From positions 3,250,001-3,314,000 of the forward strand of contig NZ_LT607754.1 of assembly GCF_900090285.1 (NCBI RefSeq): a DNA stretch of 64,000 nucleotides. The letters are read 5' to 3'. Below, in pieces: positions 48,612 through 56,137 of the stretch; the first letter of the stretch is position 1; every line of letters begins with the position of its first letter. Position numbers and translations under genes: made by a program. The notes under the pieces are model-generated. The model searched no databases, was not told the DNA's origin, and saw only the letters and a program-made list of their open reading frames with translations. This DNA is from Micromonospora inositola. GTDB taxonomy: Bacteria; Actinomycetota; Actinomycetes; Mycobacteriales; Micromonosporaceae.

Positions 48612-49778
48612 GTGTCAGATGACGAGGAGAGCCGGGTGCGGCAGCGGCTGTCCCGACTGTTCGACCCGCCGCCGACGGCCACGGCCGACCCGTCATGGGG
48701 CTCGGCGCTGCCCGCCGATCTTCGGGCCGCCCGTCTCGACCCGTCGTCGGGCTCGGCGGTTCCCGCCGACCTGCGGGCCGCCGATCCCGACCCGGCGGCC
48801 CGTTCCCGCCCGCGGCCGGCGGGTCCGCTGGTCGCGATCCAACCCGACTGGCCGACGTTCGACCTGCTTCCCACGGCCCGGTCGCACCCGCCGATGCCGG
48901 ACCCGTCCCAGGGCCCGGTCCTGGGCATCGAAGCCGCGGAGTCGCCCGGATCGGTCACGTCGGAGTCGCCCGAGGGGTCGAACTCCGGCCCGCGTCGCCT
49001 GTCCGGGCCGCGCCGGTCCACCTCGCCCCGGGTCGCCGTGGGAAATCAGTTCATCCTGTCCCCGGCCGCGGTCAGGGCACCCCCGGCCGCCGTCCGGGAC
49101 GACGAGAAGCCCTCGGGCCCGCCCTCCCGCCTGCCCGGCCCTGGCCCGTTCGACCCCGGACGGCGCGGAGTGCGGGCGCTGATCGCCGTCGCCCTGGTCG
49201 TGGTGCTCGGTGCCGCACTCTGGGCCTGGCGGTCCCGGCCGCACGCCGAGCCCGTCCGGCCGGCGTCGACGCTCGCCGCGCCGGTCGCTCCGGCGCCGTC
49301 CCTCGCCGGCTCGCCCGGCGCGGCGAACGGCCAGATGGTGGTCGCCGTCGCCGGCAAGGTACGCCGCCCCGGACTGGTGCGACTGCCGGCCGGCGCCCGG
49401 GTCGCCGACGCCGTCGACGCGGCCGGGGGAGCCCTGCCCGGCGTGGACGTGGCACTGCTCAACCCGGCCCGCAAGCTCACCGACGGCGAACTGGTCCTGG
49501 TCGGCGTCGCCGCCCCGCCCGGCCCCGCCGGCCAGCCCGCGGCCGGCGGAGCGGCCGGCCCGGCGGCTGCTGGCGCGGCACCGGGCGGGCCGGTCAACCT
49601 GAACACCGCCACCCTGGCCCAGCTCGACGCCCTGCCCGGGGTCGGACCGGTGCTCGCCCAGCGGATCCTCGACCATCGGGAGCAGCACGGCGGCTACCGG
49701 TCGGTGGCGGACCTGCGCCAGGTCGAGGGCATCGGCGACGCCCGGTACGAGCAGCTCAAGGACCTGGTGACGGTGTGA
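48612..49778 (+). CDS. comEA: ComEA-like DNA-binding competence protein
   Basis: 388 residues from the GTG at 48612. A long disordered N-terminus (about 1-180) precedes one membrane segment (RALIAVALVVVLGAALWAW, about 188-206). An SLBB domain follows (VVAVAGKVRRPGLVRLPAGA), then a Gly/Pro linker, then a double helix-hairpin-helix: VNLNTATLAQLDALPGVGPV with HGGYRSVADLRQVEGIGDAR. It binds incoming DNA outside the membrane in competent bacteria. Its TGA overlaps the comEC GTG. Confidence 0.93.
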   Translation: MSDDEESRVRQRLSRLFDPPPTATADPSWGSALPADLRAARLDPSSGSAVPADLRAADPDPAARSRPRPAGPLVAIQPDWPTFDLLPTARSHPPMPDPSQGPVLGIEAAESPGSVTSESPEGSNSGPRRLSGPRRSTSPRVAVGNQFILSPAAVRAPPAAVRDDEKPSGPPSRLPGPGPFDPGRRGVRALIAVALVVVLGAALWAWRSRPHAEPVRPASTLAAPVAPAPSLAGSPGAANGQMVVAVAGKVRRPGLVRLPAGARVADAVDAAGGALPGVDVALLNPARKLTDGELVLVGVAAPPGPAGQPAAGGAAGPAAAGAAPGGPVNLNTATLAQLDALPGVGPVLAQRILDHREQHGGYRSVADLRQVEGIGDARYEQLKDLVTV

Positions 49779-50674
49779 GCAGCAGGAGCGCCACCGCCGA
49801 GAACCGCCGCGGCGACGGGCCGGCCGACCGCCGGATGACGATGGACGACGGTCCCGCTGTTCCGGACGCCCCACCCGCCGGCGACGGGACCCCGGAGGTG
49901 GCCCCCGACCTGCGCCTGGCCGGGCTGGCCGTGGCGGCCTGGCTCGCCGCGCTGGCCGGGCTGCACCTCACCGCCGCGGGGGCGGCCGCGCTGGCCGCCG
50001 TCGCCGCCGGCCTCGCCGCCCCCGTCGGCGTCCACCTGCTCGGCGTCCTCGGGCGTCCGGCAGCTCCGGTCCGCCGGCACGGCTGGGTCGTCGTCGCCGT
50101 GCTGATCGGAGTGGTCTGCGGTGCGAGCGCGACCGCCGCCCGCCTGGTGGTCCGCGATGCGGCCCCGATCCGGGAGCTGGTGGACGAGCGGGCCCTGGTC
50201 ACCGTGGAACTGGTCGTCCGCGACGACCCACGGCCCGTCCGTGGCGCCGCCGGCCGGCCGGCGACCCTCCTGGTCCGGGCCGACTTCGAACACCTCACCG
50301 GTCGGGACGGCCAGCGGGTGGCCGGACCGGTCCGTGGCCTGGTGCTGGCCACCGGCTCGGCCTGGCGGGGGTTGCTGCCCGGGCAGCGGGTGGGCGCGCA
50401 GGGGCGGTTGACCGCGCCGCGCGGCGGCGACCTGACCGCCGCGGTGCTCACCGTGACCGGCCCGCCGACGCCGCACGGCCCGCCGCCGTGGCTCCAGCGC
50501 GCGGCCGGCACGCTCCGCGCCGGCCTGCAACGCGCCTGCGCACCCCTGCCGGACGAGCCGGGCGGTCTGCTGCCCGGTCTGGTCGTCGGCGACACCAGCC
50601 GGCTGACGCCCGCCGTCGAGGCGGACTTCCGGGCCACCGGCATGACGCATGTCATCGCTACCCTAAGGCGGTGA
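49775..50674 (+). pseudogene. comEC: comEC 5' half, truncated by element insertion
   Basis: 299 codons from the GTG at 49775, overlapping the comEA stop. It holds hydrophobic segments (LRLAGLAVAAWLAALAGLHL and others) and the OB-like region (ALVTVELVVRDDPRPV, GLLPGQRVGAQGRL). It keeps the ComEC motif start LPGLVVGDTSRLTPAVEADF and RATGMTH, then departs from homology into VIATLRR and a TGA at 50672-50674 supplied by the inserted element. The complementary 3' half begins THLNAVSGSNVAIV at 60455. Ten kb of unrelated DNA separates the two. Confidence 0.93.
50643..50646. other. attL crossover core (TGAC)
   Basis: In comEC the sequence across the left edge is CACCGGCATGACGCATGTC. The TGAC at 50643-50646 is also found at the right edge in the same codon phase. 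The next base differs (G at left, C at right) and CA follows in both, so the exact crossover dinucleotide lies within or next to TGAC. Short cores of this kind are normal for serine integrases. Confidence 0.75.
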
Positions 50675-52035
50675 CTACCGCCGCGATCTACGTCCGCATC
50701 AGCTCGGACGACACTGGGGAAGGGCTCGGCGTGGCCAGGCAGGAAGCCGAGTGCCGCGCCACGGCCGAACAGCTCGGATGGACCGTCACAGAGGTCTACC
50801 GGGACAACGACATCAGCGCCTACTCCGGCAAGCTCCGGCCAGGGTATGAGCGCCTGCTGTCCGACGTGGAGGCCGGCACCGTACGCGGCCTGATCGTCTG
50901 GCACGCGGACCGCCTCCACCGCTCTCCGAAGGAGCTGGAGCGCTTCATTGACCTGGCCGAGCGCACCCGCCTCCAGGTCCAGACCGTCCAGTCCGGCCGG
51001 GTGGACCTGTCCAGCCCGGACGGCCGGATGCGTGCCCGGTTGCTCGGCACTGTCGCCCGGTACGAGAGCGAACACAAGTCGGCCCGTATCCGGCTCAAGA
51101 TGGCGCAGAACGCGAAGGACGGCAAGCCGCACGGCGGACACCGGCCGTACGGGTGGGAGCCGGGCCGCATGATCATCCGGGAGAGTGAAGCTGCCGTCAT
51201 CCGGGAAGCCACGTCGCGCATCCTGGCCGGGGAGCCGCTGCGCTCGATCTTCCGTGACCTGAACGCACGCGGCCTCCACAACGCGAGCGGGAAGCCGTGG
51301 ACCCACCCGACGTTCCGTAACGTGCTGCTCCACGCTCGCCACGCCGGACTCCGCGAGCACAACGGCCAGGAGGTGAGCGTGGCCGCGTGGCCGGCGATCA
51401 TCCCGCCGGAGACGTGGCGCGCCGTGCGCCGGGTGCTGAACGATCCGGACCGGGTGACCACTCCAGGACGCGGGGGCCGGTTGCACCTGCTCTCCGGGAT
51501 CGCGGTCTGCGGCGTGTGCGGCTCGCCCCTGCGCGTGGGTCACAGCAGGTCCACGGAGGCGTACCGCTGCATGGCGTCCGCGTGCGTGAGCCGCCGCCGG
51601 GACCGGCTGGAGGAATACGTGGAGGCCGTGGTGATCGCGCGCCTGAGCCGCGCGGACGCTGCCGCCCTGCTCGCCCCGGAGGATGACGGGGGAGAGCGCG
51701 AGCGCGCCGCTCAGGCGGCGGAGCGGGTACGGCAACGGCTGGACGACGCGGCGGCTAGCTTCGCGTCCGGCGTGATCACGGCGCGGCAGCTAGCCACGAT
51801 CACCGGGCAGCTCCGGCCAGAACTGGCCGCGCTGGAGGCTGCCGCCGCGCCTCCGCCGGACCGCGCCTCCGTGCTCGGGGAACTCGTCACGGCCGGGGAC
51901 GTGGCGAAGGCGTGGGAGGCGCTGAGCCCGGACGCGCGCCGGACCGTGGTCCGCCTGCTCATGGAGATCAAGGTGAGCCGGGGCCGGCGCGGACCGGGTT
52001 TCAGCACGGACGGGATTGAGATCGTGTGGCGCTGA
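50671..52035 (+). CDS. Large serine integrase/recombinase
   Basis: 454 residues from the GTG at 50671, chosen because the catalytic start AAIYVRISSD follows directly. Arg9 and Ser11 match the RxS active site, and VWHADRLHRSPKELERFI, DGRMRARLLGTVARYESEHK and the Recombinase domain (GKPHGGHRPYGWEPGRMIIR) follow. A zinc ribbon (AVCGVCGSPLRVG and YRCMASACVSRRR) and a coiled coil near the end complete the large-serine-recombinase layout. The GTG overlaps the TGA closing the comEC 5' piece (GTGA). It inserts and, with a directionality factor, excises the element at comEC. Confidence 0.96.
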   Translation: MTTAAIYVRISSDDTGEGLGVARQEAECRATAEQLGWTVTEVYRDNDISAYSGKLRPGYERLLSDVEAGTVRGLIVWHADRLHRSPKELERFIDLAERTRLQVQTVQSGRVDLSSPDGRMRARLLGTVARYESEHKSARIRLKMAQNAKDGKPHGGHRPYGWEPGRMIIRESEAAVIREATSRILAGEPLRSIFRDLNARGLHNASGKPWTHPTFRNVLLHARHAGLREHNGQEVSVAAWPAIIPPETWRAVRRVLNDPDRVTTPGRGGRLHLLSGIAVCGVCGSPLRVGHSRSTEAYRCMASACVSRRRDRLEEYVEAVVIARLSRADAAALLAPEDDGGERERAAQAAERVRQRLDDAAASFASGVITARQLATITGQLRPELAALEAAAAPPPDRASVLGELVTAGDVAKAWEALSPDARRTVVRLLMEIKVSRGRRGPGFSTDGIEIVWR

Positions 52036-52041
52036 CCAAGG

Positions 52042-52230
52042 TCACAGACTGGTCGGGTCCCGGTACTCCGCGCACTGCCGGTTGCGGCACTTCTCCACGG
52101 GCTGCCACTGGTCCGTGTCATCCAGGCTGCCCGCGTTGGCCCACCCGAGTTCCCGCCGCTGGCCACAGGACGGGCACGGCTTGGGCTTGTACAGGTGTCG
52201 GGTAGCGCTGGTGAAGGTAGGGGTGTCCAT
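52042..52230 (-). CDS. Small zinc-ribbon-like protein
   Basis: 62 residues from ATG 52230. Two Cys pairs, KPCPSCGQRRE and KCRNRQCAEY, are spaced as in a treble-clef or ribbon zinc site. The ribosome site is weak. It converges on the integrase, with 6 nt between stop codons. Small proteins next to serine integrases often serve as recombination directionality factors, and this is one candidate; function is not established. Confidence 0.6.
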   Translation of the reverse strand: MDTPTFTSATRHLYKPKPCPSCGQRRELGWANAGSLDDTDQWQPVEKCRNRQCAEYRDPTSL

Positions 52231-52305
52231 GTGGCGGACCCTAGCCACTGGAGCATGAGCAGGGGAGCCGACGCGCCGGGTTTCTCCACTGCGCATTGTC
52301 GAGTG

Positions 52306-52506
52306 TCACTGCGCGGCGGAGCAATCCACCCGGTGCGCCTTGACCACCCCGACCGCCCACGCGAGCATCCCGCAACCGTCGTCCCGGCACTGCGCGCAGC
52401 GGCCGGTAGCACGGTGCGGGGTGGCCGGCTCGGAGTGTGCCGTGATCACGCGCTTAGCCGTCCAGAGCACGAGAGCCGGCGTGATCGGTCCGTCATCCAT
52501 GGGCAT
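52306..52506 (-). CDS. Small conserved-looking protein with CxxC
   Basis: 66 residues from ATG 52506, preceded by GGAGGGA. It has a hydrophobic helix (ALVLWTAKRVITAH), a Cys pair in TGRCAQCRDDGCGMLAW and a Cys near the end. Not recognised. It is expressed leftward from the divergent control region at 52507-52659. Confidence 0.6.
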   Translation of the reverse strand: MPMDDGPITPALVLWTAKRVITAHSEPATPHRATGRCAQCRDDGCGMLAWAVGVVKAHRVDCSAAQ

Positions 52507-52583
52507 GGTCGGTCCCTCCGCAGAAACGGCGGACCCCGGGCACGGAGACTAGTCACGTACCCGGGGTGCCTTCGCCACCCACC

Positions 52584-52650
52584 GTGACCTGTCACACCCG
52601 TTAGTGTCAAGAGTGACAGGTGTCGGATGTGACAGTCTCGCGTTGCATAG
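52584..52650. promoter_or_regulatory. Operator-like GTGACA/TGTCAC cluster
   Basis: The divergent gap before the AlpA-like gene holds an inverted repeat CCTGTCAC (52588-52595) / GTGACAGG (52613-52620) and a further GTGACAG at 52629-52635. The spacing between the last two half sites is 16 nt. Repeated half sites between divergent genes are typical of binding sites for the element's own regulator. Confidence 0.6.
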
Positions 52651-52659
52651 CGTCGGATC

Positions 52660-52869
52660 ATGGTCCGTAGGTTGTACGGCAGCGCAGAGCTACAGGAGCG
52701 CCTACAGGTGTCTCGTGCTCGGGTCGTACAGATCACGAGCCGCCCGGACTTCCCGGAGCCGTTCGATCGGTTGGCCGGGGGAGCGGTGTGGCTCGTGGAA
52801 GACGTGGAAGCGTGGATCGCGGAGCACCGGCCGCACCAGGCGCGCGGAGCCGACCCGGACGAGTGCTGA
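52660..52869 (+). CDS. AlpA/MerR-like helix-turn-helix protein, putative excisionase
   Basis: 69 residues. The DNA-binding part is LYGSAELQERLQVSRARVVQ with ITSRPDFPEPFDRLAGGAVW and VEAWIAEHRP, the winged-helix form of AlpA and excisionase-like proteins. It lies downstream of the operator cluster and ends in a strong palindromic terminator. In satellites and prophages such proteins control integrase or excision. Here it could be the directionality factor or a regulator. Confidence 0.8.
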   Translation: MVRRLYGSAELQERLQVSRARVVQITSRPDFPEPFDRLAGGAVWLVEDVEAWIAEHRPHQARGADPDEC

Positions 52870-52879
52870 GACAGCGAAG

Positions 52880-52905
52880 GGCCCGGACCTGATCAGGTCC
52901 GGGCC
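52880..52905. terminator. 26-bp perfect palindrome terminator, copy 1
   Basis: The palindrome GGCCCGGACCTGA / TCAGGTCCGGGCC lies between the convergent AlpA-like and 52921-53178 genes and can end both transcripts. It belongs to a 45-bp cassette that recurs at 53266-53311. Confidence 0.88.
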
Positions 52906-52920
52906 GTTCGTCCAGGTGGC

Positions 52921-53178
52921 TCAGCGGCTAGCGATCTTCTCCAGCCAATCGGAGATGTACCGCGCGTGCGTGCCGACCCCGAAGCCACTTTGATCTTTCA
53001 AGGCAACCTCCACGCCGCTGACTGCGTGGCGCAGCTCGCGGATCTCGTCGGCCACGGAGAGAAGCGCGTAGACCAGCGCTTCATGGCGGTGTTCCTCTGC
53101 TTCGGCGGCCGTCACATCATCTGAGTGGGCATCCCCGAGCAGGTCCAAAACGATCGTGCGCGCGGTTGGCTTGGCCAC
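52921..53178 (-). CDS. Small helical protein, unknown
   Basis: 85 residues from the GTG at 53178, chosen because GGAGGAGA lies 5 nt upstream; the frame opens further back at 53262 without a ribosome site. The chain is helical (ALVYALLSVADEIRELRHAV), with acidic EAEEHRHE. Not recognised. Its stop codon runs straight into the copy 1 terminator cassette. Confidence 0.65.
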   Translation of the reverse strand: MAKPTARTIVLDLLGDAHSDDVTAAEAEEHRHEALVYALLSVADEIRELRHAVSGVEVALKDQSGFGVGTHARYISDWLEKIASR

Positions 53179-53265
53179 GGCGTCTCCTCCAGTGATCCGG
53201 CGGTCCCGTGATCCTGACCGTCCGGACCGGTGCCGGTGGTCGATCTGTCGGGTGGACGACACAAC

Positions 53266-53291
53266 GGCCCGGACCTGCTCAGGTCCGGGCC
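53266..53291. terminator. Terminator copy 2 of duplicated cassette
   Basis: 12-bp stem GGCCCGGACCTG / CAGGTCCGGGCC with a 2-nt spacer, followed by GTTCGTCCAGGTG as in copy 1. It stands directly behind the 53307-54410 gene on the reverse strand. Confidence 0.88.
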
Positions 53292-53306
53292 GTTCGTCCA
53301 GGTGAC

Positions 53307-54410
53307 TCAGGCGCTCTGAGACGCCTTCGCTTTCGCCACCTTCGCAGCGGCACGCTCCAGGGGCGCGAGGGTCGCAGCGGCGCGCTCGCGCGTCTCCCTG
53401 GCCGCCTCCACCGCGTTGCCGGCCAGGAAGGACCCGGCGGAGAAGAGGCGTCCCGCTCCGGGGTCGTCCACGGTCTGCCGTACCCGGTCGATCTCCATCA
53501 GGTCCGCGATCGTGGCGTCCAGCTCCCCGATCGCGGCGTCCAGGCGCGCCAGCCCGTGAGCGGCCTGATCCCGGAGGTACGTCACGTACTCGTCCCGGCG
53601 CTCCGCGATACCGGCCGCCACCTCGTGCTGCACCTTCTCCACGGCATCCCGGGTACCCGCGGCCACGGCCTCCGCGGTGTCCGCCGCTTCCTGTAGGTCG
53701 CGCCCGAGTCTCGAGACTTCCTCGGTGTCCAGCGCCTTCCCGGCCATGGCCGCTTCCGACGCGAGCCGCCGCACCGTGGCCGGACCCTCCATAGCCGCAG
53801 TGCGAGCCGCGTGCGCCTCACTGGCGAGCCGGTCCGCGTGCTCCGCCATGCCGGCCAGGCGCGTGAGATCCGCCCTCGTGGCCGCGTGGACGTGCCGGTC
53901 CGGGATGGTGCCGACGCCCCGGACGGACAGCGGCTCACCGGTCCACACGCGCGGAGCCTTGCTACCGGCCGGAGCAGGCTCCAGGATCCCCGGCTTGATC
54001 GGGAACGGCTCCGTGAGGGTCCACAGCTCGTCCATCTGGCCGGCCTGCGCCATGTCCCGAGCCTGCCGCTCGCCTTCCGCGTCCGCGAGCGGGCACTGGC
54101 TCGCGTTGGCCTGCTCCTGCGCCGGACCGTGCTCCGTGGCAGTGCCGTGACCCACGATCACCACGGCACCCTGCCGGAAGATCGGGTGCACGAGCGCCCC
54201 GGACGTCTGCATGCCGCTCGCCCCGTTGTAGCTAAACGACTCGGGGGCGCAGGTGCACCCGTCCGGCATGTCCCCGGACTCTGCGGCGTAGGCGAGCATC
54301 GCGGCCAGGATGGTGGAGGCACTGGCGCTGTGATGCTCCCTCGTGTCCACGGTCCAGACGTGGAGGGACGGGGAGTACCGCACGCGATCGTCGGTCGGAT
54401 AGATGGTCAT
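53307..54410 (-). CDS. Unknown protein with N-terminal compact domain and long coiled coil
   Basis: 367 residues. The N-terminal 100 residues start TIYPTDDRVRYSPSLHVWTV and include CTCAPESFSYNG and VVIVGHGTATEHG. Residues about 170-367 form a long Ala/Arg/Glu-rich coiled coil (EHADRLASEAHAARTAAME, RDLQEAADTAEAVAAGTRDA). The ATG overlaps the stop codon of 54407-54661 (ATGA), and together with the TerS-like gene they form one leftward unit. Scaffold-like or structural interference roles can be imagined from the coiled coil, but nothing shows this. Confidence 0.75.
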   Translation of the reverse strand: MTIYPTDDRVRYSPSLHVWTVDTREHHSASASTILAAMLAYAAESGDMPDGCTCAPESFSYNGASGMQTSGALVHPIFRQGAVVIVGHGTATEHGPAQEQANASQCPLADAEGERQARDMAQAGQMDELWTLTEPFPIKPGILEPAPAGSKAPRVWTGEPLSVRGVGTIPDRHVHAATRADLTRLAGMAEHADRLASEAHAARTAAMEGPATVRRLASEAAMAGKALDTEEVSRLGRDLQEAADTAEAVAAGTRDAVEKVQHEVAAGIAERRDEYVTYLRDQAAHGLARLDAAIGELDATIADLMEIDRVRQTVDDPGAGRLFSAGSFLAGNAVEAARETRERAAATLAPLERAAAKVAKAKASQSA

Positions 54411-54661
54411 CGGGAAGCCTCCATGAGTCGGGTCCAGGCGGCTTCCGCCGCGTCATCCGCGCACCCGGGGCAGTAGCCACGGGGAGCGGCCTTGCGCTTG
54501 CTACGGGCCGGCTCCGGGGCCGGCTCGCCCCACTGCTCCAGGTATGAGCGCGCCTGCCGTGCCACGAGATCCGCGGCCAGGTGCTCCAGGTCCGTCACCC
54601 GGGACGGGATCAGGGGTCGGCGGTGGATCCGGCACTTCCCGAGCGCGCCCGGGGTAGCCAT
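54407..54661 (-). CDS. Small Cys-containing protein
   Basis: 84 residues from ATG 54661. A helical middle (DLEHLAADLVARQARSYLEQ) leads to a basic segment ARSKRKAAPRGYCPGCADD with CxxC, and another Cys lies in GKCRIHRR. It sits 20 nt after the TerS-like gene and overlaps the next gene by 4 nt. Not recognised. Confidence 0.65.
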   Translation of the reverse strand: MATPGALGKCRIHRRPLIPSRVTDLEHLAADLVARQARSYLEQWGEPAPEPARSKRKAAPRGYCPGCADDAAEAAWTRLMEASR

Positions 54662-54681
54662 GTCCGGCCGGGCGAGCGGGC

Positions 54682-55053
54682 TCACTGCGCGATTCCCTGT
54701 TCGATGCTGACTACGAAGGCAGCCGGCAGGCGCAGCCCGTAGAGCTGGACGCGCTCGCGCTCCAGGGAGAGCAGCGTGTTGAGCACCCGCACGGTGTCCT
54801 GCGTGGACAGATCCGAGTCCAGCAGCGTGTTGCAGCGGCGCATCCACCCGTTAATCCGCGCTTCCGACTGCCGCCGGAGGGTGTCCGCTTCCTGTGCCGG
54901 GATGCGCTGGAGCGCGGCCTGTACGCGTCGTGAGGCTGTCGCACGGCCGATCTCCAGGCGCTCCGCGATCACGTCGATGGAGTGTCCGGCGTTGCTCAGC
55001 TCCAGAGCCCGTATCTCCTGCTCATGGCGCTTTCCGGCTGTCATTCGGGGCAT
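54682..55053 (-). CDS. Helix-turn-helix protein resembling a small terminase subunit (TerS)
   Basis: 123 residues from ATG 55053. The N-terminal HTH reads LELSNAGHSIDVIAERLEIG with RATASRRVQAALQ. The rest is a helical hairpin, RQSEARINGWMRRCNTLLDS and TVRVLNTLLSLERERVQLYG, ending in the ERxxLxGL pattern common at the C-terminus of actinophage small terminase subunits. A resolvase-like or sigma-like DNA-binding role is the alternative. If TerS, it would bind DNA to direct packaging. It heads the leftward operon 55053-53307. Confidence 0.6.
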   Translation of the reverse strand: MPRMTAGKRHEQEIRALELSNAGHSIDVIAERLEIGRATASRRVQAALQRIPAQEADTLRRQSEARINGWMRRCNTLLDSDLSTQDTVRVLNTLLSLERERVQLYGLRLPAAFVVSIEQGIAQ

Positions 55054-55080
55054 GTCTCATTGTATCAAGGTTTGTATCAG
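55054..55080 (-). promoter_or_regulatory. Promoter-like region with direct repeats before the TerS-like gene
   Basis: Two TTGTATCA repeats (55060-55067 and 55072-55079) lie 12 bp apart. On the reverse strand a TACAAT -10-like box (forward 55059-55064) stands 5 nt before the ATG, which would make the transcript leaderless. The AT-rich patch stands out from its surroundings. Confidence 0.55.
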
Positions 55081-55123
55081 ATCGGGCGCATCATAATACC
55101 GCTTATGGTGGGGGTGATCCGGC

Positions 55124-55585
55124 GTGGTGGACCCGATCCGCAGCATGAACCTGAACGCGGAGAAGACGGATCGTGCGCGGCCGGGGGGAGCGGGCGCTGT
55201 CGCTCGTGCGGCCCGCCGGTTGTACGCGGTCCGGAAGCGCCCCGGCATGTACATCGGTTGCAAGCCCCGTTCAGGCTCCCCTTCTAGCGCATCCACCGCT
55301 GAGGTAGGTCCCTGCCTCCCGTGGTCTCTGACCTGGGCAATCGATGCCGCTGGAGGTACCTCCGCTTGCCCGAAACGTCCACTCCCGACGACGACTAGCT
55401 CACAGAGTCCGGGGTACGAGCGCCGTTTTTCAGACCGAGCCCGCAAGATATGCGCACCGGGTGCCACGGCTCTGTCGGGTCGCTGTGATTCCGTAGAGCT
55501 TGCCCCCTGCGGGACCCGCCTACCGGCGGCAACGTGGGCGTGCAGCCGCAGAGAAGACATCCGCGCGGCTAGCACGTTGGGTTAG
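55124..55585 (+). CDS. Frame with a GyrB-like N-terminal motif, possibly a gene fragment
   Basis: Up to 153 residues; ATG 55145 (MNLNAEKTDRARPG) is an alternative start. Residues about 30-47 read ARRLYAVRKRPGMYIG, which matches the conserved RKRPGMYIG segment near the start of the DNA gyrase B / ParE ATPase domain. The downstream text (about 48-153) is not GyrB-like in any frame and looks non-coding. It is either a short decoy-like protein carrying only this strip, or a relic of a gyrB-type gene. The ATP-site residues (E/N and GxxGxG) are absent. Confidence 0.4.
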   Translation: MVDPIRSMNLNAEKTDRARPGGAGAVARAARRLYAVRKRPGMYIGCKPRSGSPSSASTAEVGPCLPWSLTWAIDAAGGTSACPKRPLPTTTSSQSPGYERRFSDRARKICAPGATALSGRCDSVELAPCGTRLPAATWACSRREDIRAASTLG

Positions 55586-55680
55586 TGGCAAGGCGGAGCG
55601 CCTTAGGTGCGACGCCCTGCCGCACGGTCGGGCGGGACGGAGTTGTACGCCCCGGCCATTACAGTGCTTTGAACGTGGCC
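55586..55680. other. Unassigned stretch inside the element
   Basis: Together with about 55290-55585 this holds no convincing gene. A small hairpin AAGGCGGAGCGCCTT is at 55590-55604. An ATTACAGTGC patch and TTGAAC near 55661-55674 could be promoter pieces for the following gene. Confidence 0.4.
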
Positions 55681-55749
55681 GATGACCCGCAGTCGGGGGT
55701 CATCAAGGCGGCGGGTTCCCGGGGACTGCCATCCCCGGGGCCGCCTTGA
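55681..55749 (+). promoter_or_regulatory. Two overlapping hairpins in the 5' region of the 55808 gene
   Basis: Hairpin 1 is GATGACCC / GGGTCATC (55681-55704). Hairpin 2 is TCAAGGCGGC plus CCCGGGG against CCCCGGG plus GCCGCCTTGA (55703-55749). The end of the first and the start of the second share 2 nt, so the two may compete. This could be a terminator pair or a switch in the leader. Confidence 0.5.
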
Positions 55750-55807
55750 CAGGTCGCGTCTCACCGAATGTCCAGCCATGAACATGCAAGGGGAGGAACC
55801 ACAACCG

Positions 55808-56062
55808 ATGACCACGGTACCGAGAGGGTCTGAGCAGCACCAGAGCGGCACCGGCAACGGGCCGGAGAAGTTCCTGATCGGGGCGCTTGTCCTGATCTTC
55901 GTGGTGGCGCAGGCCACGATGGTCTACACCCTGAAGCTCGCTGACGACCCGAGCAGCGTTGCCCCGGTGGTGGTGCCGGCCAGCAGCGCCATCTCCCTGG
56001 CCGCGATCAGCGCCATCGCGGTGGTGCTGCGGAAGCGGCCGGGTCGGTCGCGTCGGTCCTAG
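55808..56062 (+). CDS. Small two-pass membrane protein
   Basis: 84 residues from ATG 55808, chosen over 55778 because GGGGAGGA lies 9 nt upstream. A polar N-terminus precedes two hydrophobic segments (FLIGALVLIFVVAQATMVYT and SSAISLAAISAIAVVL) and a basic end, RKRPGRSRRS. Not recognised. A small membrane protein on a mobile element might act in superinfection or host membrane effects, which is speculation. Confidence 0.7.
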   Translation: MTTVPRGSEQHQSGTGNGPEKFLIGALVLIFVVAQATMVYTLKLADDPSSVAPVVVPASSAISLAAISAIAVVLRKRPGRSRRS

Positions 56063-56137
56063 CTGCGGGCCGGGTTGGTGGAGCCGGTGCCGAGTTCATC
56101 GGTGCCGGCTTCACCAACCTCGTCAACATGCACATGG

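Noticed and set aside
55250..55680. tRNA or known structured RNA in the gene-poor part of the element
   Set aside because: No cloverleaf or T-loop pattern could be drawn; only short local hairpins were found.
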